Source: Gloeobacterales cyanobacterium ES-bin-313
GTDB lineage: Bacteria; Cyanobacteriota; Cyanobacteriia; Gloeobacterales; Gloeobacteraceae
Assembly: GCA_014379585.1 (NCBI GenBank)
Contig: JACMLN010000105.1
Location: 17,808-81,807 of the forward strand
Length of the DNA stretch: 64,000 nt
Direction of reading: 5' to 3'
Part shown: positions 28,401-36,517 of the stretch, piece after piece
Numbering within the stretch: the first letter of the stretch is position 1
Layout of the letters: the number at the start of each line of letters is the position of its first letter
Position numbers and translations under genes: made by a program
Notes under the pieces: generated by a model
Databases searched by the model: none
Seen by the model: the letters and a program-made list of their open reading frames with translations, nothing else
What the model was told of the DNA's origin: nothing

Positions 28401-28534
28401 TTGATCAGCGCGTGCACCAAGGGATTTTTGGTGTGCAAACCCTCTGTCGGGGCTGCTTGAGGAATCTGAGCGAGGGCTGGACTCGTCAAAGCACAAAGAG
28501 CAAGGCACACCAAAGAGCGAGACAATGCAGCCAT
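25412..28534 (-). CDS. Exported protein with two amidohydrolase domains
   Basis: A 1,040-residue protein with a signal peptide ending near ALA-Q at residues 20-24. Residues about 35-450 form an amidohydrolase-like domain whose HxH site reads INSYAYLDL, so it is degenerate. A beta-rich linker covers about 455-570. The C-terminal amidohydrolase domain keeps the metal motif DCHSHTAIS and later histidines (VHAHSYRQDE, FQHILEGYK), and ends with a His/Ser-rich tail. GGAGTCCT precedes the ATG. Family members hydrolyse cyclic amides or dipeptides; the substrate here is unknown. It overlaps the next gene by 74 bases. Confidence 0.87.
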   Translation of the reverse strand: MAALSRSLVCLALCALTSPALAQIPQAAPTEGLHTKNPLVHALINVRIVVSPERTIPKGVLVIRNGVIVGVGENLPVPADARIWDLSGRTIYPGFINSYAYLDLPKEWQPKVERSSFEMGAAPEKKTPTPGAAAWNERITPQRSASAVLKVDAKQTEKLRNLGFTVALVTPGRGIFRGTSTLINLSGTDENRSILRPQVAQHIAFEQSGFREDSYPGSLMGSIALIRQTLLDADWYSKAQAVSSREPQMTRPETNDALKALEPVVEGKEPVVFEAGDELDLLRALRIAKEFKLTSWLRGNGYEYRVLDQLKASRSTIIVPLDFPGVPEVETPEKALDIDLEALQHWNFAPSNLARLAKANIPFALTTDKLAKPEDTFWPRLRQAIKRGLSPSDALEALTIAPAKLFGVSGRYGTLESGKVANIVVADGDLFTTKAKIVDIWVDGQEYPTGKTDDADLRGTWTLRWTSSKGPDILSITGDAEKPKATLASVDATAAINNDDIVLLVPAKAFGQTTGIVRLSGHKTNEILSGSAQLPDGQILDWTGTRTAPFAASPETVPSETPLSEVETYPAGAFGMAKSPIQPEWLLVKNATIWTSSAQGILQKADLLVHQGKIAGVGVNLSVPSGAVVIDGSGKQVTPGLIDCHSHTAISNGVNEATHAVTAEVRVGDVVDATDIGIYRELGGGLTIANLLHGSANAIGGQNQVIKLRWGEDPEGLKFSEAPQGIKFALGENPKQSNWADSSAKRYPKSRMGVEQLIKDAFVAARDYESNWEKYRKGQIAMPPRRDLQLEAMAEILQSKRLVHAHSYRQDEVLMLLRVAQAQGFRVATFQHILEGYKVANAIAKAGSGGSSFSDWWGYKYEVVDAIPYNGALMSATGVNTSFNSDSDELARRLNTEAAKAVKYGGMSESEALKLVTLNPAKQLGIDKYVGSLEVGKDADFVIWNGSPLSTYSRPEQTWIDGRAYFDRQRDQQLRVQANTEREALIQKALPERQKALGGKPAEKSPSKPVDPRSFVYVQEYHSLYHNGGSSHAYSGHGDE

Positions 28535-28631
28535 AGGACTCCAAAGCGAAGCAATTGGAGCGAATCTAGCGTGTTCTCGCTATGGTATGGGTGTCGTAGA
28601 GAGCGAGAAATAAATTCTTAATATTTCGACA

Positions 28632-28973
28632 TTATGCGCAAGTAGCTTCGAGCAGTAGAGCGTGAGCAGCCGCTAAAGATTCTGGCTTGGCTGAATAGTT
28701 ATCGATATAGAGGTCGAGCCATTGTTGCATTGAGGGCGGATCTGGATAGTTTTCGCTGAGCAGAGCGCAAGCTGCGTGGGCATCTTGGTGACCGAGCAAA
28801 CCCAAAGCACAGCGGATCGCCAAGACTTGCAACCGAGTAAGCAGGTCGAGTTCGTTGACTGAGATGCCAAATAAGGCCAGTACCGCTTCCCAGCTGTTCA
28901 TCAGCAGGGTGGGGCGCTCATCAATAATGACGAGGTGCGGCAGGAAGCAAGTTGGGGATGGAGTTGTGATCAT
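28632..28973 (-). CDS. Conserved hypothetical protein (113 residues)
   Basis: A mostly helical, Leu/Ala-rich soluble protein with LLTRLQVLAIRCALGLLGHQDAH and a segment WLDLYIDNYS. I recognise no family. It lies between the amidohydrolase operon and the candidate small RNA, with its own frame and codon use like its neighbours. The start at 28973 has only a weak ribosome site; an internal Met (residue 25) is possible. Confidence 0.6.
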   Translation of the reverse strand: MITTPSPTCFLPHLVIIDERPTLLMNSWEAVLALFGISVNELDLLTRLQVLAIRCALGLLGHQDAHAACALLSENYPDPPSMQQWLDLYIDNYSAKPESLAAAHALLLEATCA

Positions 28974-29106
28974 GGATCTGTTGTGCGCAGTCGAGGATAG
29001 CTTACCCGCAGATGGGGTACAGCCATCACAGTGTCTCTACGGATTCTCCGCCTCCATCTCTAGGCAGATTTCAGAAAATAAATTATGAAATAAGCGGGAT
29101 GGGCAG

Positions 29107-29133
29107 TTGCACAGAGACCCGCTATGGTACACT
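29107..29133 (+). promoter_or_regulatory. Candidate promoter of the small RNA
   Basis: TTGCAC at 29107-29112 and TACACT at 29128-29133, the latter preceded by TGG as in an extended -10 element. The 15-base spacing is short. It would start transcription near 29140, just ahead of the hairpin described at 29140-29245. Confidence 0.4.
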
Positions 29134-29139
29134 CTACGC

Positions 29140-29245
29140 TTGGAAGGGGGGTATTCCTGTATGTAGTCCAAGGGAACAGGGCGGACTACTCAGGGATCCC
29201 AAAGCTAGGGGCCGTAGCCTGTCCGCACGGTCCTCTTTTATTTTC
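29140..29245 (+). ncRNA. Candidate small RNA: long hairpin plus terminator
   Basis: A roughly 105-nt unit with two strong hairpins and no open frame. The first pairs GGG-T-ATTCCTG (29149-29159) with CAGGGATCCC (29191-29200), then GTAGTCC (29163-29169) with GGACTAC (29183-29189), leaving a 13-nt loop that contains GGGAACA. The second pairs GGGGCCGT (29208-29215) with ACGGTCCT (29227-29234) and runs into TTTTATTTT, a rho-independent terminator. The architecture and loop recall Yfr2/Cyano-1 small RNAs, whose core I remember as GGAAACA, one base different. No gene follows on this strand, so it is not a leader. Confidence 0.5.
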
Positions 29246-29296
29246 CCAATTCCAATCGTAGAAAAAAGTTGTAGAGCAACAATTATACAGACTAGA

Positions 29297-29818
29297 TTAC
29301 TTAGAGACTCGGTGCTCCGCCCAAGTGCGCAGACGAATCTTGCTGGCGATGTACAGAGGAAATTGGTAATGTTCGGCAAGCAGCCAGCCTACCAAAATAA
29401 GATGTACAGATAGGGTCAAGCCCGTCCAAAGTGCAGGCAAAAACGTCTGGGTACCGAGAGCAATTTGGGTCAGTGGAATAGAACAGGCGGAGAACCACAC
29501 CAGCGCCGGCGGGAAAATAATCAAGGCTAGCCCGACAAACCAGATGACCAGGGTCAGGTCCAAGTCTTCGCGGTGGACAGACTGCCAGTTGCGACCATTC
29601 CAACGCCAACTGAGCGGTTGAGAACTGTCCTCGACCCGCAAAGTATTTTCTTCTAGATCTGCTGTAAAAATATGTCGGCAGAAGTTACAGGCAAAAGCGT
29701 CTGTAAGCACAAGGCCAGAGATTTCGCCGTGGCGACAGATGGGGCAGGCGTAAACATCTCTGTAGTCGAGACGATGCTTCGGGTGCACAGACTTACTAGA
29801 TGGGTTCACAGGAGACAT
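29297..29818 (-). CDS. Membrane protein with N-terminal zinc ribbon, unknown function
   Basis: A 173-residue protein. Residues about 23-50 contain CPICRH and CNFCRH, two CxxC pairs forming a zinc ribbon. WRWNGRNWQ follows, then two hydrophobic segments (LVIWFVGLALIIFPPALVWF and LWTGLTLSVHLILVGWLLA) that should span the membrane. The C-terminus is basic. Proteins of this layout occur in cyanobacteria, to my recollection, without assigned function. It stands alone between a small conserved gene and the candidate small RNA. Confidence 0.8.
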   Translation of the reverse strand: MSPVNPSSKSVHPKHRLDYRDVYACPICRHGEISGLVLTDAFACNFCRHIFTADLEENTLRVEDSSQPLSWRWNGRNWQSVHREDLDLTLVIWFVGLALIIFPPALVWFSACSIPLTQIALGTQTFLPALWTGLTLSVHLILVGWLLAEHYQFPLYIASKIRLRTWAEHRVSK

Positions 29819-29893
29819 TGCGGCGCGACAACATCCTACTAGCCTTCCAGAAAATTTGCAGAAGTGGTAGTTATTTTAGGAATTGTTCACGAT

Positions 29894-30145
29894 TTAATAG
29901 CGTTCCAAACTGGAAGAAAAGAGCGGCTCGACATGAACGGCTTGAATCCGGCTTGGGCGTATACAAAGGTATTCCCCTTCGGCCTGAAGCGGAATATGTA
30001 AAAAGTCGCTACTTTCTTGCGCCTGGACGAAAAAGATCTGCTGGATCAAGTCGTTCACTTCTTTGCTCGTGCGCATCCGAACGGTTTGGGGATGCCCACC
30101 TTCCATGATCAGGTGTAGGGCGTACTCTGAAGGTGTTTTTGCCAT
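29894..30145 (-). CDS. Small conserved protein (83 residues)
   Basis: Starts MAKTPSEYALHLIMEGG and ends YLCIRPSRIQAVHVEPLFSSS. It looks like a small mixed alpha/beta cytoplasmic protein. I do not recognise a named family. The ATG at 30145 is preferred to the in-frame GTG at 30151 because GAGAG lies just upstream. It diverges from the tldE-like gene, with about 95 bases between the starts. Confidence 0.7.
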   Translation of the reverse strand: MAKTPSEYALHLIMEGGHPQTVRMRTSKEVNDLIQQIFFVQAQESSDFLHIPLQAEGEYLCIRPSRIQAVHVEPLFSSSLERY

Positions 30146-30240
30146 AGCCACTCTCGCTTTGTCCGCCCTCAGTATGCCTGGAATTGAGGGTCGAACACAC
30201 TTTTTGTTTGTTATCCTCTAAGTTCGATTGAGGGAAAGTT

Positions 30241-31542
30241 GTGAGCGAAGTCGTTGAGAAGTTGATCGATCTGGCCGCCCGCAGAGGGATCAGCGCTGAA
30301 GTGTACTACACAGAGCGGGATGAAACCCCCGTTGAATTTGAAACCAACCGCCTCAAAACCCTCAGTACTTCGGCGACGACAGGGATTGCTCTGCGGGTGA
30401 TCGACGAAGGCCGCCTCGGTTTTGCCAGTTCTACCGATCTCAGCCGCACCGAACAGTTGCTCGAAGCCGCCCTCGAAACTTCGCGCTCAGGAGACCCTGT
30501 CGAATTTGACTTCTCTTCAGCCGTCTTGACATCGAGCCAGACAGATTACATCGCTCCTGATACTGCACACTTTGTCGCTCAAGGCGAGGTGCTGGTCGAA
30601 AAAGTCCATGGCTACAACCCAGAGATTATCGTCGGGGTTGGCTTCACAACCCGTCGCTCCCGAACCATATTTGCGACGACTAACGGCAGTTACGGAGAGC
30701 GCCAACGTTCAACTGTGACGGCTTCTTTGTCGGGCAACTTGGTGCGCGGCGAAGATCTGCTCGATGTCTACAGTTACAGTGTCGCCCGCGAGGCAGAACC
30801 GGACTACGACCAATTGCTTCAAGAACTTGTCACCAAGTTCCGACTTGCCGAAGCAAGTGCCCAGGTCAGCAGTGGCAGTCTGCCCGTGTACTTTTCACCG
30901 AGAGCCGCTGCTTCCACCCTCGGCAGTCTCTTTCGCACCGTGCTCTCCGGTCAGGCTGTTTGCCAGAAAACTTCACCTCTAAGCGACAAAGTTGGTCATA
31001 CCCTCTTTCATCCTGCTCTGACGGTCTACGAGGATCCGAGTATCGGCATTTCTGCATCGACGTTTGACGATGAAGGTACCCCGACAACGGCAAAGCAATT
31101 CATTGCTCAAGGCATCGTGCGCGAGTTTTACTGGGATCGCACCTGGGGGGCTCGCGCTGGTATGCCTTTGGGCGGCAATGGTTTTCGCGGTGGTGTCAGT
31201 CGGCCTAGCCCTTCGATGATGAACTTCTGCATGGCTCCTGGTCAGACCACCGAAGCGGAATTGCTCAGTTCGATCAAAGACGGCATCTGGGTCGAACAGG
31301 TACTCGGCGCAGGCCAGTCCAACATGCTTGCGGGGGAATTCTCGGTCAACTTGGATCTCGGCTACCGCATCCAAAACGGCGAAATCGTCGGTCGGATCAA
31401 AAACACCATGGTCGCAGGCAATCTCTTTGAAGCCTTCAACGACGATCTTCAAGCCCTTAGCGCCGAGCAAACCTGGGTCTTTGGTTCCGCCCTCCTTCCC
31501 GGAATCCTGTTCCGAAAACTTGGCGTAGCTGCCCGCAGCTAG
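30241..31542 (+). CDS. tldE: TldE/PmbA-family metallopeptidase subunit
   Basis: A 433-residue member of the TldD/PmbA family. TldD and TldE form a heterodimeric protease that processes peptides such as microcin precursors; TldE lacks the metal motif and supports substrate handling. Visible features are the N-terminal segment with TTGIALRVIDEGRLGFASSTDL, the central VYFSPRAAASTLGSLF and the C-terminal GAGQSNMLAGEFSVNLDLGY. No HExxxH is present, which fits TldE/PmbA and not TldD. The start is GTG with GAGGGA ahead. No tldD is in the window. Cyanobacterial genomes often carry both subunits apart, so the symbol is tentative. Confidence 0.88.
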   Translation: MSEVVEKLIDLAARRGISAEVYYTERDETPVEFETNRLKTLSTSATTGIALRVIDEGRLGFASSTDLSRTEQLLEAALETSRSGDPVEFDFSSAVLTSSQTDYIAPDTAHFVAQGEVLVEKVHGYNPEIIVGVGFTTRRSRTIFATTNGSYGERQRSTVTASLSGNLVRGEDLLDVYSYSVAREAEPDYDQLLQELVTKFRLAEASAQVSSGSLPVYFSPRAAASTLGSLFRTVLSGQAVCQKTSPLSDKVGHTLFHPALTVYEDPSIGISASTFDDEGTPTTAKQFIAQGIVREFYWDRTWGARAGMPLGGNGFRGGVSRPSPSMMNFCMAPGQTTEAELLSSIKDGIWVEQVLGAGQSNMLAGEFSVNLDLGYRIQNGEIVGRIKNTMVAGNLFEAFNDDLQALSAEQTWVFGSALLPGILFRKLGVAARS

Positions 31543-31674
31543 ATTCCCCCCACAGATTTCATCTCACAGTTGGAATTTCTCCGCAGACGGGAGAAGTTCT
31601 GGAAACTCAACGCGAGATCCTGTTGTGTTTTTGACTTGATAGTGAGAGACTTAGATTAGTTGAGCTTTAGGTGA

Positions 31675-31872
31675 ATGCTAATGCTTTCAGTTCTGTTTTC
31701 AATTGCTGCGTTTGTCGTTGTGCTTGCGGTTCTGGGTTTGGTGTTCAAGATCATTGCGATCCCCTTCGTGCTCATCGGTTTTGTCACTCACAACTTTCTG
31801 CCAATCGCTCTTGTTGGCGGTGGCCTTTGGTGGTATTTCAATAGTCGCCAGAAACAGCTTCCTGGCGGATAG
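31675..31872 (+). CDS. Small membrane protein (65 residues)
   Basis: Nearly all hydrophobic, with two likely transmembrane stretches: LFSIAAFVVVLAVLGLVFKII and IPFVLIGFVTHNFLPIALVGGG, then WWYFNSRQKQ facing the cytoplasm by charge. TTTAGGTGA precedes the ATG and a strong terminator follows 27 bases after the stop, so it is a separate transcription unit or the end of the tldE unit. No function is known to me. Confidence 0.65.
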   Translation: MLMLSVLFSIAAFVVVLAVLGLVFKIIAIPFVLIGFVTHNFLPIALVGGGLWWYFNSRQKQLPGG

Positions 31873-31898
31873 TCAAGCTTCAAAGGAACTCCAGGCCA

Positions 31899-31926
31899 GC
31901 CAGGGTTTTGACACCCTGGCTTTTTT
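31899..31926 (+). terminator. Rho-independent terminator after the small membrane protein gene
   Basis: GCCAGGGT (31899-31906) and ACCCTGGC (31913-31920) form a perfect 8-bp stem with loop TTTGAC, followed by six T. Confidence 0.92.
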
Positions 31927-32017
31927 GTTGCCGGAGGGGAGAAGTTTTCTAGAAAACGCATGAAAGGCTAGCGACTATGATCGCCGCTTGCGGTCTGGCA
32001 GATCTTGTCGTCAGTGA

Positions 32018-33754
32018 TTATTTCACAGCCTGTTCAAGTTGGTACTGATTCCAAAGTCGAGCATAGATGCCACTTTGACGGATGAGTTCGCTATGGGAGC
32101 CACTTTCGGCGATTTGGCCGCGATCCATGACCAAGATGCGGTCAGCAGAGGCAGCAGCACTAAGGCGATGCGTGATCAATAGGGTTGTCCGGCTTTCGCG
32201 GGCAAGTTCTTTGAGAACCTCCTCGGCGGTCTGGTTATCGACGCTGGAGAGGGCATCGTCGAGCACGAGTACGGGGGCTTGTACCAAGAAGGCACGGGCG
32301 AGGGCAACGCGCTGGCGTTGGCCACCGGAGAGGGTGATTCCTCGCTCCCCAACCAGGGTTTGGTAGCCTTTCGGGAAGATGGCAATCTCTTCGGCAATGC
32401 GGGCGCGATGGGCCGCAGCACTGACCTCTGCGTCAGTGGCATTGGGCCGACCGTAGCGAATATTTTCTTCGACAGTGGCGCTAAACAAAAAACTGTCTTG
32501 AGGAACGTAGGCGATGGCGGAGCGCAGGTCTACAAGACGCAAGTCTGTAATATCCAAGCCATCGAGAAAAATTTGTTCAGGGTTGATTTCGAGCAAGCGG
32601 AGGAGCGCATTGGCCAAGGTCGATTTGCCAGAACCAATCGGGCCGACCATTGCCACCGTTTCACCAGCGCGGATCGTGAAGTTGAGGTGATCGAGAACAG
32701 GGCGTTCACTCCCTGGAAAGTAGTAAGTCAAGTTGCGAACTTCCAACTCGCCTTCTACAGCACCCAGAACTTTTGCGTCGGGCGCGTCTTGGATCGTCGG
32801 TGGCACAGCAAGGATTTTTTCGATGCGGTCGATACTCACTTGCCCACGCTGGTAGGTGGTGATCGTAAAACCGAGCAAGGCGGTCGGAAAGACAAGGCGT
32901 TCGATATAGATCGCCAAAGCGGCAAACGCACCGATGCTCAACGTTCCATCGGCGAGGCGTGGCCCACCGAACCACAACAGAACCAGCAAACTCGCACTCG
33001 CGAGGGCACCGAGAAGCGGAAAGACAATATTGCGGCTGAGGGCAAGACGGAGATTGGCCTCCATCAGTTGATCATTTTTGCGATCAAAGGCTTGACGCTC
33101 ATTTTCCTCTTGGGCGTAGACTTTGATCAGCGAAATGCCGTTGAGATCTTCCTGGATCAATGAACTTACTTGGTCGAGTCCCTGTTGAACCGCGATCTGC
33201 TCGTTGCGCAATCGATCCGCAAACAGCCATACCGATCCAAACATCAGCGGATACACTGCAAGCGAAGCGAGGGTAAGAGGAACATCCAAGCCAAGCATGA
33301 CAGGTAAGGTCAACAAATAAGCAAAGAAAGTATTGATAATACTAAGAATGGCAAAACCCAAGAGACGGCGCACGCTATCGACATCGCTCGTGGCGCGGTT
33401 GATCAAGTCACCGACAGGGTTTTTGGCAAAGTACGAAGGTGCCATGCGCAGGAGATGGGCAAAGATTTGGCCTTTAAGATCAAATTCCACCAGTCGGCCA
33501 ATGCTAAAAATCAGCACCCGCGACCAGACACGGATGAAGGCCATGACTGTTGCGAGCCCGAGAATCAGCCCTGTGTAATACAAGATCCCTTGATACTGTA
33601 AGTTTTTACCCAGATCGTCGATGGCAACCTTGAGGAGCCACGGAATCAGAACACCGAGGGCATTGGTGATCAAAAGGGTAAAAATGCCGAGGAAGAGCTT
33701 GGCCTTGTGGGGGCGCAAGTAAGTCCAAAGTTGGGCAAGCGAAGCGTTAGCCAT
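32018..33754 (-). CDS. ABC exporter, fused permease and ATPase (half transporter)
   Basis: A 578-residue type I exporter half of the MdlA/MsbA class, acting as a dimer in the cytoplasmic membrane. Residues 1-310 hold six transmembrane helices (LFLGIFTLLITNALGVLIPW and others). The ATPase follows with Walker A GPIGSGKST, signature LSGGQRQRVALARA, Walker B VLVLDDALSS and the switch His in LITHRLSA. The ATG at 33754 is preferred (GGAAGCC ahead) over the frame's far end at 33784. The substrate, lipid, peptide or drug, cannot be deduced. Confidence 0.94.
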   Translation of the reverse strand: MANASLAQLWTYLRPHKAKLFLGIFTLLITNALGVLIPWLLKVAIDDLGKNLQYQGILYYTGLILGLATVMAFIRVWSRVLIFSIGRLVEFDLKGQIFAHLLRMAPSYFAKNPVGDLINRATSDVDSVRRLLGFAILSIINTFFAYLLTLPVMLGLDVPLTLASLAVYPLMFGSVWLFADRLRNEQIAVQQGLDQVSSLIQEDLNGISLIKVYAQEENERQAFDRKNDQLMEANLRLALSRNIVFPLLGALASASLLVLLWFGGPRLADGTLSIGAFAALAIYIERLVFPTALLGFTITTYQRGQVSIDRIEKILAVPPTIQDAPDAKVLGAVEGELEVRNLTYYFPGSERPVLDHLNFTIRAGETVAMVGPIGSGKSTLANALLRLLEINPEQIFLDGLDITDLRLVDLRSAIAYVPQDSFLFSATVEENIRYGRPNATDAEVSAAAHRARIAEEIAIFPKGYQTLVGERGITLSGGQRQRVALARAFLVQAPVLVLDDALSSVDNQTAEEVLKELARESRTTLLITHRLSAAASADRILVMDRGQIAESGSHSELIRQSGIYARLWNQYQLEQAVK

Positions 33755-33798
33755 GGCTTCCAATGTAGCCCAGTTGGCACTCAAGTAGGATGGGTAAC

Positions 33799-34950
33799 AT
33801 GCCTAGCATTGCCGAAATTAATGACCGCATCCGCAAAGGGACTGTGCGGGTGATGACAACCTGTGAGCTGAAGCAAGCCGTTGCGGAGCGAGGGGTTGAG
33901 CGTGTTGCCGAACATGTAGATGTGATCACCACGGGTACTTTTGAACCCATGGAATCCAGTGGTATTGTTCTCAATCTTGGTCATACCGACCCGCCGATCC
34001 GCCTGCACAAAGCGACTTTGAACGGCGTAGATGCTTACTGTGGGATCGGGGCAGTGGATCTGTACTTGGGGGCAGCCCAAGCAGGCGAAGATCTCAACTA
34101 CGGGGGTGGGCATGTCATCGCTGCCCTTGTCGCCGGAAAATCTGTGCAGTTTCGGGCGACGGGGATGGTCAGTGACTGTTTTCCGCGTCGCAGTTTTGAT
34201 ACCCAGATCACCTTAAATTCGGTGAATCAGTGCTATCTTTTTAACCCGCGCAACGCGTACCAAAATTTTATCGTCGGTGTGAACGGTGGCGACCGACCGC
34301 TGTACACCTATTTGGGGACTTTGCAAGCACGCCTTGGCAACGCGATTTACGCAAGCCCTGGCGCACTTTCCCCTTTGATCAACGATCCCCAGCTTAAAAG
34401 TATTGGTATCGGCACCCGCATTTTTTTAGGGGGTGGTGTCGGCTATATCGCCTGGGAAGGAACTCAACATTTTCCGTTGCAAAAGCGGATGCCCAATGAA
34501 ACACCGATTGGGCCAGCAGCGACCCTCGCTTTGATCGGAGATCTCAAACAGATGGCTCCGCGTTGGGTTAGAGGCTGTCGCTTTCACAACTACGGGCCTT
34601 CATTGATGCTTGGTGTCGGTATCCCCTTGCCTGTTACAGATCCATCGGTCGTCTTCGCTGCGTCCGTTTTGGACAGGGATGTCGTTGCTCCTGTGATCGA
34701 CTTCGCCATTCCAAGACGGGTTCGGCCAAGCTTCGGCCTCGTCACCTACGAACAACTTAAAAGCGGTCACATCACCATTGAGGGGCAGCGGATTCGGACT
34801 GCGCCCCTTGCTAGCATTGCTTTTTCCATGCAGGTCGCCCAAGAACTACAAAATTGGATTCGTTCAGGTCGCTTCGAATTGACAGAACCAGTCGCTCCTT
34901 TGCCCCTTGAACGCAATTTCTTGGCGCAGGATCAGACAATTCTGCGCTAG
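33799..34950 (+). CDS. Homocysteine biosynthesis protein (DUF39 family)
   Basis: A 383-residue DUF39/HcyBio protein, implicated in methanogens in making homocysteine from aspartate semialdehyde and sulfide. The opening MPSIAEINDRIRKGTVRVMT, YCGIGAVDLYLGAAQA, RATGMVSDCFPRRSFDTQI and IFLGGGVGYIAWEGTQHF are typical. Only the core domain is present; the C-terminal CBS or ferredoxin-like domains seen in archaeal members are absent. Two Cys residues (YCGIG, SDCFP) may be catalytic. The ATG at 33799 matches family N-termini better than 33790. It diverges closely from the ABC exporter and ends one base before lepB on the opposite strand. Confidence 0.87.
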   Translation: MPSIAEINDRIRKGTVRVMTTCELKQAVAERGVERVAEHVDVITTGTFEPMESSGIVLNLGHTDPPIRLHKATLNGVDAYCGIGAVDLYLGAAQAGEDLNYGGGHVIAALVAGKSVQFRATGMVSDCFPRRSFDTQITLNSVNQCYLFNPRNAYQNFIVGVNGGDRPLYTYLGTLQARLGNAIYASPGALSPLINDPQLKSIGIGTRIFLGGGVGYIAWEGTQHFPLQKRMPNETPIGPAATLALIGDLKQMAPRWVRGCRFHNYGPSLMLGVGIPLPVTDPSVVFAASVLDRDVVAPVIDFAIPRRVRPSFGLVTYEQLKSGHITIEGQRIRTAPLASIAFSMQVAQELQNWIRSGRFELTEPVAPLPLERNFLAQDQTILR

Positions 34951-35505
34951 CTAAAGCGTGCCAATGCGGTTGAGGGGCCAGAAACGAAAGACAGCCTGAC
35001 CGATAATATTTTCGCGGGGAAGAAAACCCCAAATGTGAGAATCTTGGCTGTTATTGCGGTTGTCACCCATCATGAAGTAATTCCCTTCAGGGACTTTCGT
35101 CTTGGGCATGTAGTAGTCTGGCGGGGCAGCGATGTAGGGTTCTTTTTGAGGGACACCGTTAATGATGACCTGACCATTGGCGATCTCGAGCGTATCTCCT
35201 GGCATTCCGATCAGGCGCTTAATAAAAGCTTGATCACTGTGGGCGTTTGGGGGTGGCATGAAAACAATGATCTGGCCACGGGTAGGCTTTAAAAAGTCGT
35301 AAGTGAGCTTTTCGACAATCAGACGGTCGTCGATCATCAAGGTCGGTTCCATGGAACCAGAAGGAATAAATCGTGCCTCGGCAACGAAAGTACGAATAAA
35401 GAGGGCGAGTAATACCGCAACCACGACAGTCTGAATATTCTCGCGACTGAAGATCTTGCCTGAAGCAGAATCATCGATCTCTTTTCGGGAATTAGGGTTA
35501 CTCAA
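34951..35505 (-). CDS. lepB: Signal peptidase I
   Basis: Removes signal peptides from exported proteins at the outer face of the cytoplasmic and thylakoid membranes. One N-terminal transmembrane helix (TVVVAVLLALFIRTFVA) is followed by the Ser-Lys dyad: Ser51 in PSGSMEPTL and Lys96 in FIKRLIGMPGD. MGDNRNNSQDSHIWG near the C-terminus completes the family motifs. The 184 residues are normal for the short bacterial form. The start is TTG with GAGG eight bases ahead. Downstream of ccsA on the same strand. Confidence 0.95.
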   Translation of the reverse strand: MSNPNSRKEIDDSASGKIFSRENIQTVVVAVLLALFIRTFVAEARFIPSGSMEPTLMIDDRLIVEKLTYDFLKPTRGQIIVFMPPPNAHSDQAFIKRLIGMPGDTLEIANGQVIINGVPQKEPYIAAPPDYYMPKTKVPEGNYFMMGDNRNNSQDSHIWGFLPRENIIGQAVFRFWPLNRIGTL

Positions 35506-35527
35506 CGCCAGAACCTCAAAAATGTAT

Positions 35528-36514
35528 TTACTTGCCGAATAGCCAGCCGTAACTGTGCAGCCCTGTAGCTAAAAAGTTCACACCCAAATAGGTGACCCAT
35601 ACGGAGAAGAAACCAACTGTCGCTAGGATAGCAGGTCGTTTACCTTGCCAACCTCGTGTAAGGCGGGCATGCAGGTACGCAGCGAAGATAAACCACGTAA
35701 TGAGCGACCATGTTTCTTTAGGATCCCAACTCCAATAAGACCCCCAAGCTTCGTTGGCCCAGACAGCCCCGGCAATCAGCCCAACGGTAAGCAAGGGAAA
35801 CCCCAAGCCAATTAAGCGATAGCTGACATTGTCCAATGTCTCCGCGAGATCTGAGCGGCGTAGTCCTTGGGCAACAGGATTTGCCGCTAGGGTTGCGGTG
35901 GTACCACCATCGCTGAGAGCGAAACTTAGGGCAGGGGAATCGATTGCTTCAGAGCGCTGAAAAGCGCCCGCCCCGATAGAACTGCCTCGGAGTTCAAGAT
36001 CTTTTTTGCCCCAAGTGACAACCAAGTAGGCAATGGAGACCAGGGAACCAACCATGAGACCACCGTAACTGAAGATCATCACGCTGACGTGCATCATCAA
36101 CCAGTTGGATTTGAGCGCAGGCACCAGTGGCCCACCTGCTTTCATCGCTGCAGGCAGGGCAAAAGACGAGAAAGCAGCCATACCGAGAGCAACAGGCATG
36201 GTGAACGCACCGACAAGGCGCTGATGGGCGAACCGTTCTGCAGCAAGGTGCATGACCAATACGCACCAGCACAAAAAGAACATCGACTCGTAAAGATTGC
36301 TGACCGGAAAATGTCCTGTCTCGATCCATCGCGCCAGGAGTAGTCCACTCGTCGTCAAGGCTGCAACCGCCGAGGCTCCAGTGCCAAGTTCATGAATCAG
36401 CGGAATGCGGCGAAAAGCGACACTCAGCCAGTACAAAGCTGTGGCGAGCATCAGGACTGCGAAGGTGACATTGTCGAGTAGTACCTGGATATTGACCAAC
36501 TGGTTCGTATTCAT
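35528..36514 (-). CDS. ccsA: Cytochrome c biogenesis protein CcsA (heme handling, ResC-like)
   Basis: Part of the system II machinery that carries heme across the membrane and attaches it to apocytochromes c. About eight transmembrane segments; the heme-binding WWD-type motif is [19 protein letters not shown] near residues 255-275. The polar loop around 175-225 is characteristic of cyanobacterial forms. Databases also call this family CcsB or ResC. It starts four bases after the ccs1 stop, so the two are translated from one operon. Confidence 0.94.
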   Translation of the reverse strand: MNTNQLVNIQVLLDNVTFAVLMLATALYWLSVAFRRIPLIHELGTGASAVAALTTSGLLLARWIETGHFPVSNLYESMFFLCWCVLVMHLAAERFAHQRLVGAFTMPVALGMAAFSSFALPAAMKAGGPLVPALKSNWLMMHVSVMIFSYGGLMVGSLVSIAYLVVTWGKKDLELRGSSIGAGAFQRSEAIDSPALSFALSDGGTTATLAANPVAQGLRRSDLAETLDNVSYRLIGLGFPLLTVGLIAGAVWANEAWGSYWSWDPKETWSLITWFIFAAYLHARLTRGWQGKRPAILATVGFFSVWVTYLGVNFLATGLHSYGWLFGK

Positions 36515-36517
36515 GGG

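Noticed and set aside
29012..29413. Plus-strand open frame of 133 codons across the small RNA candidate
   Set aside because: Composition is not protein-like, it runs through two strong hairpins and overlaps the end of a real minus-strand gene.
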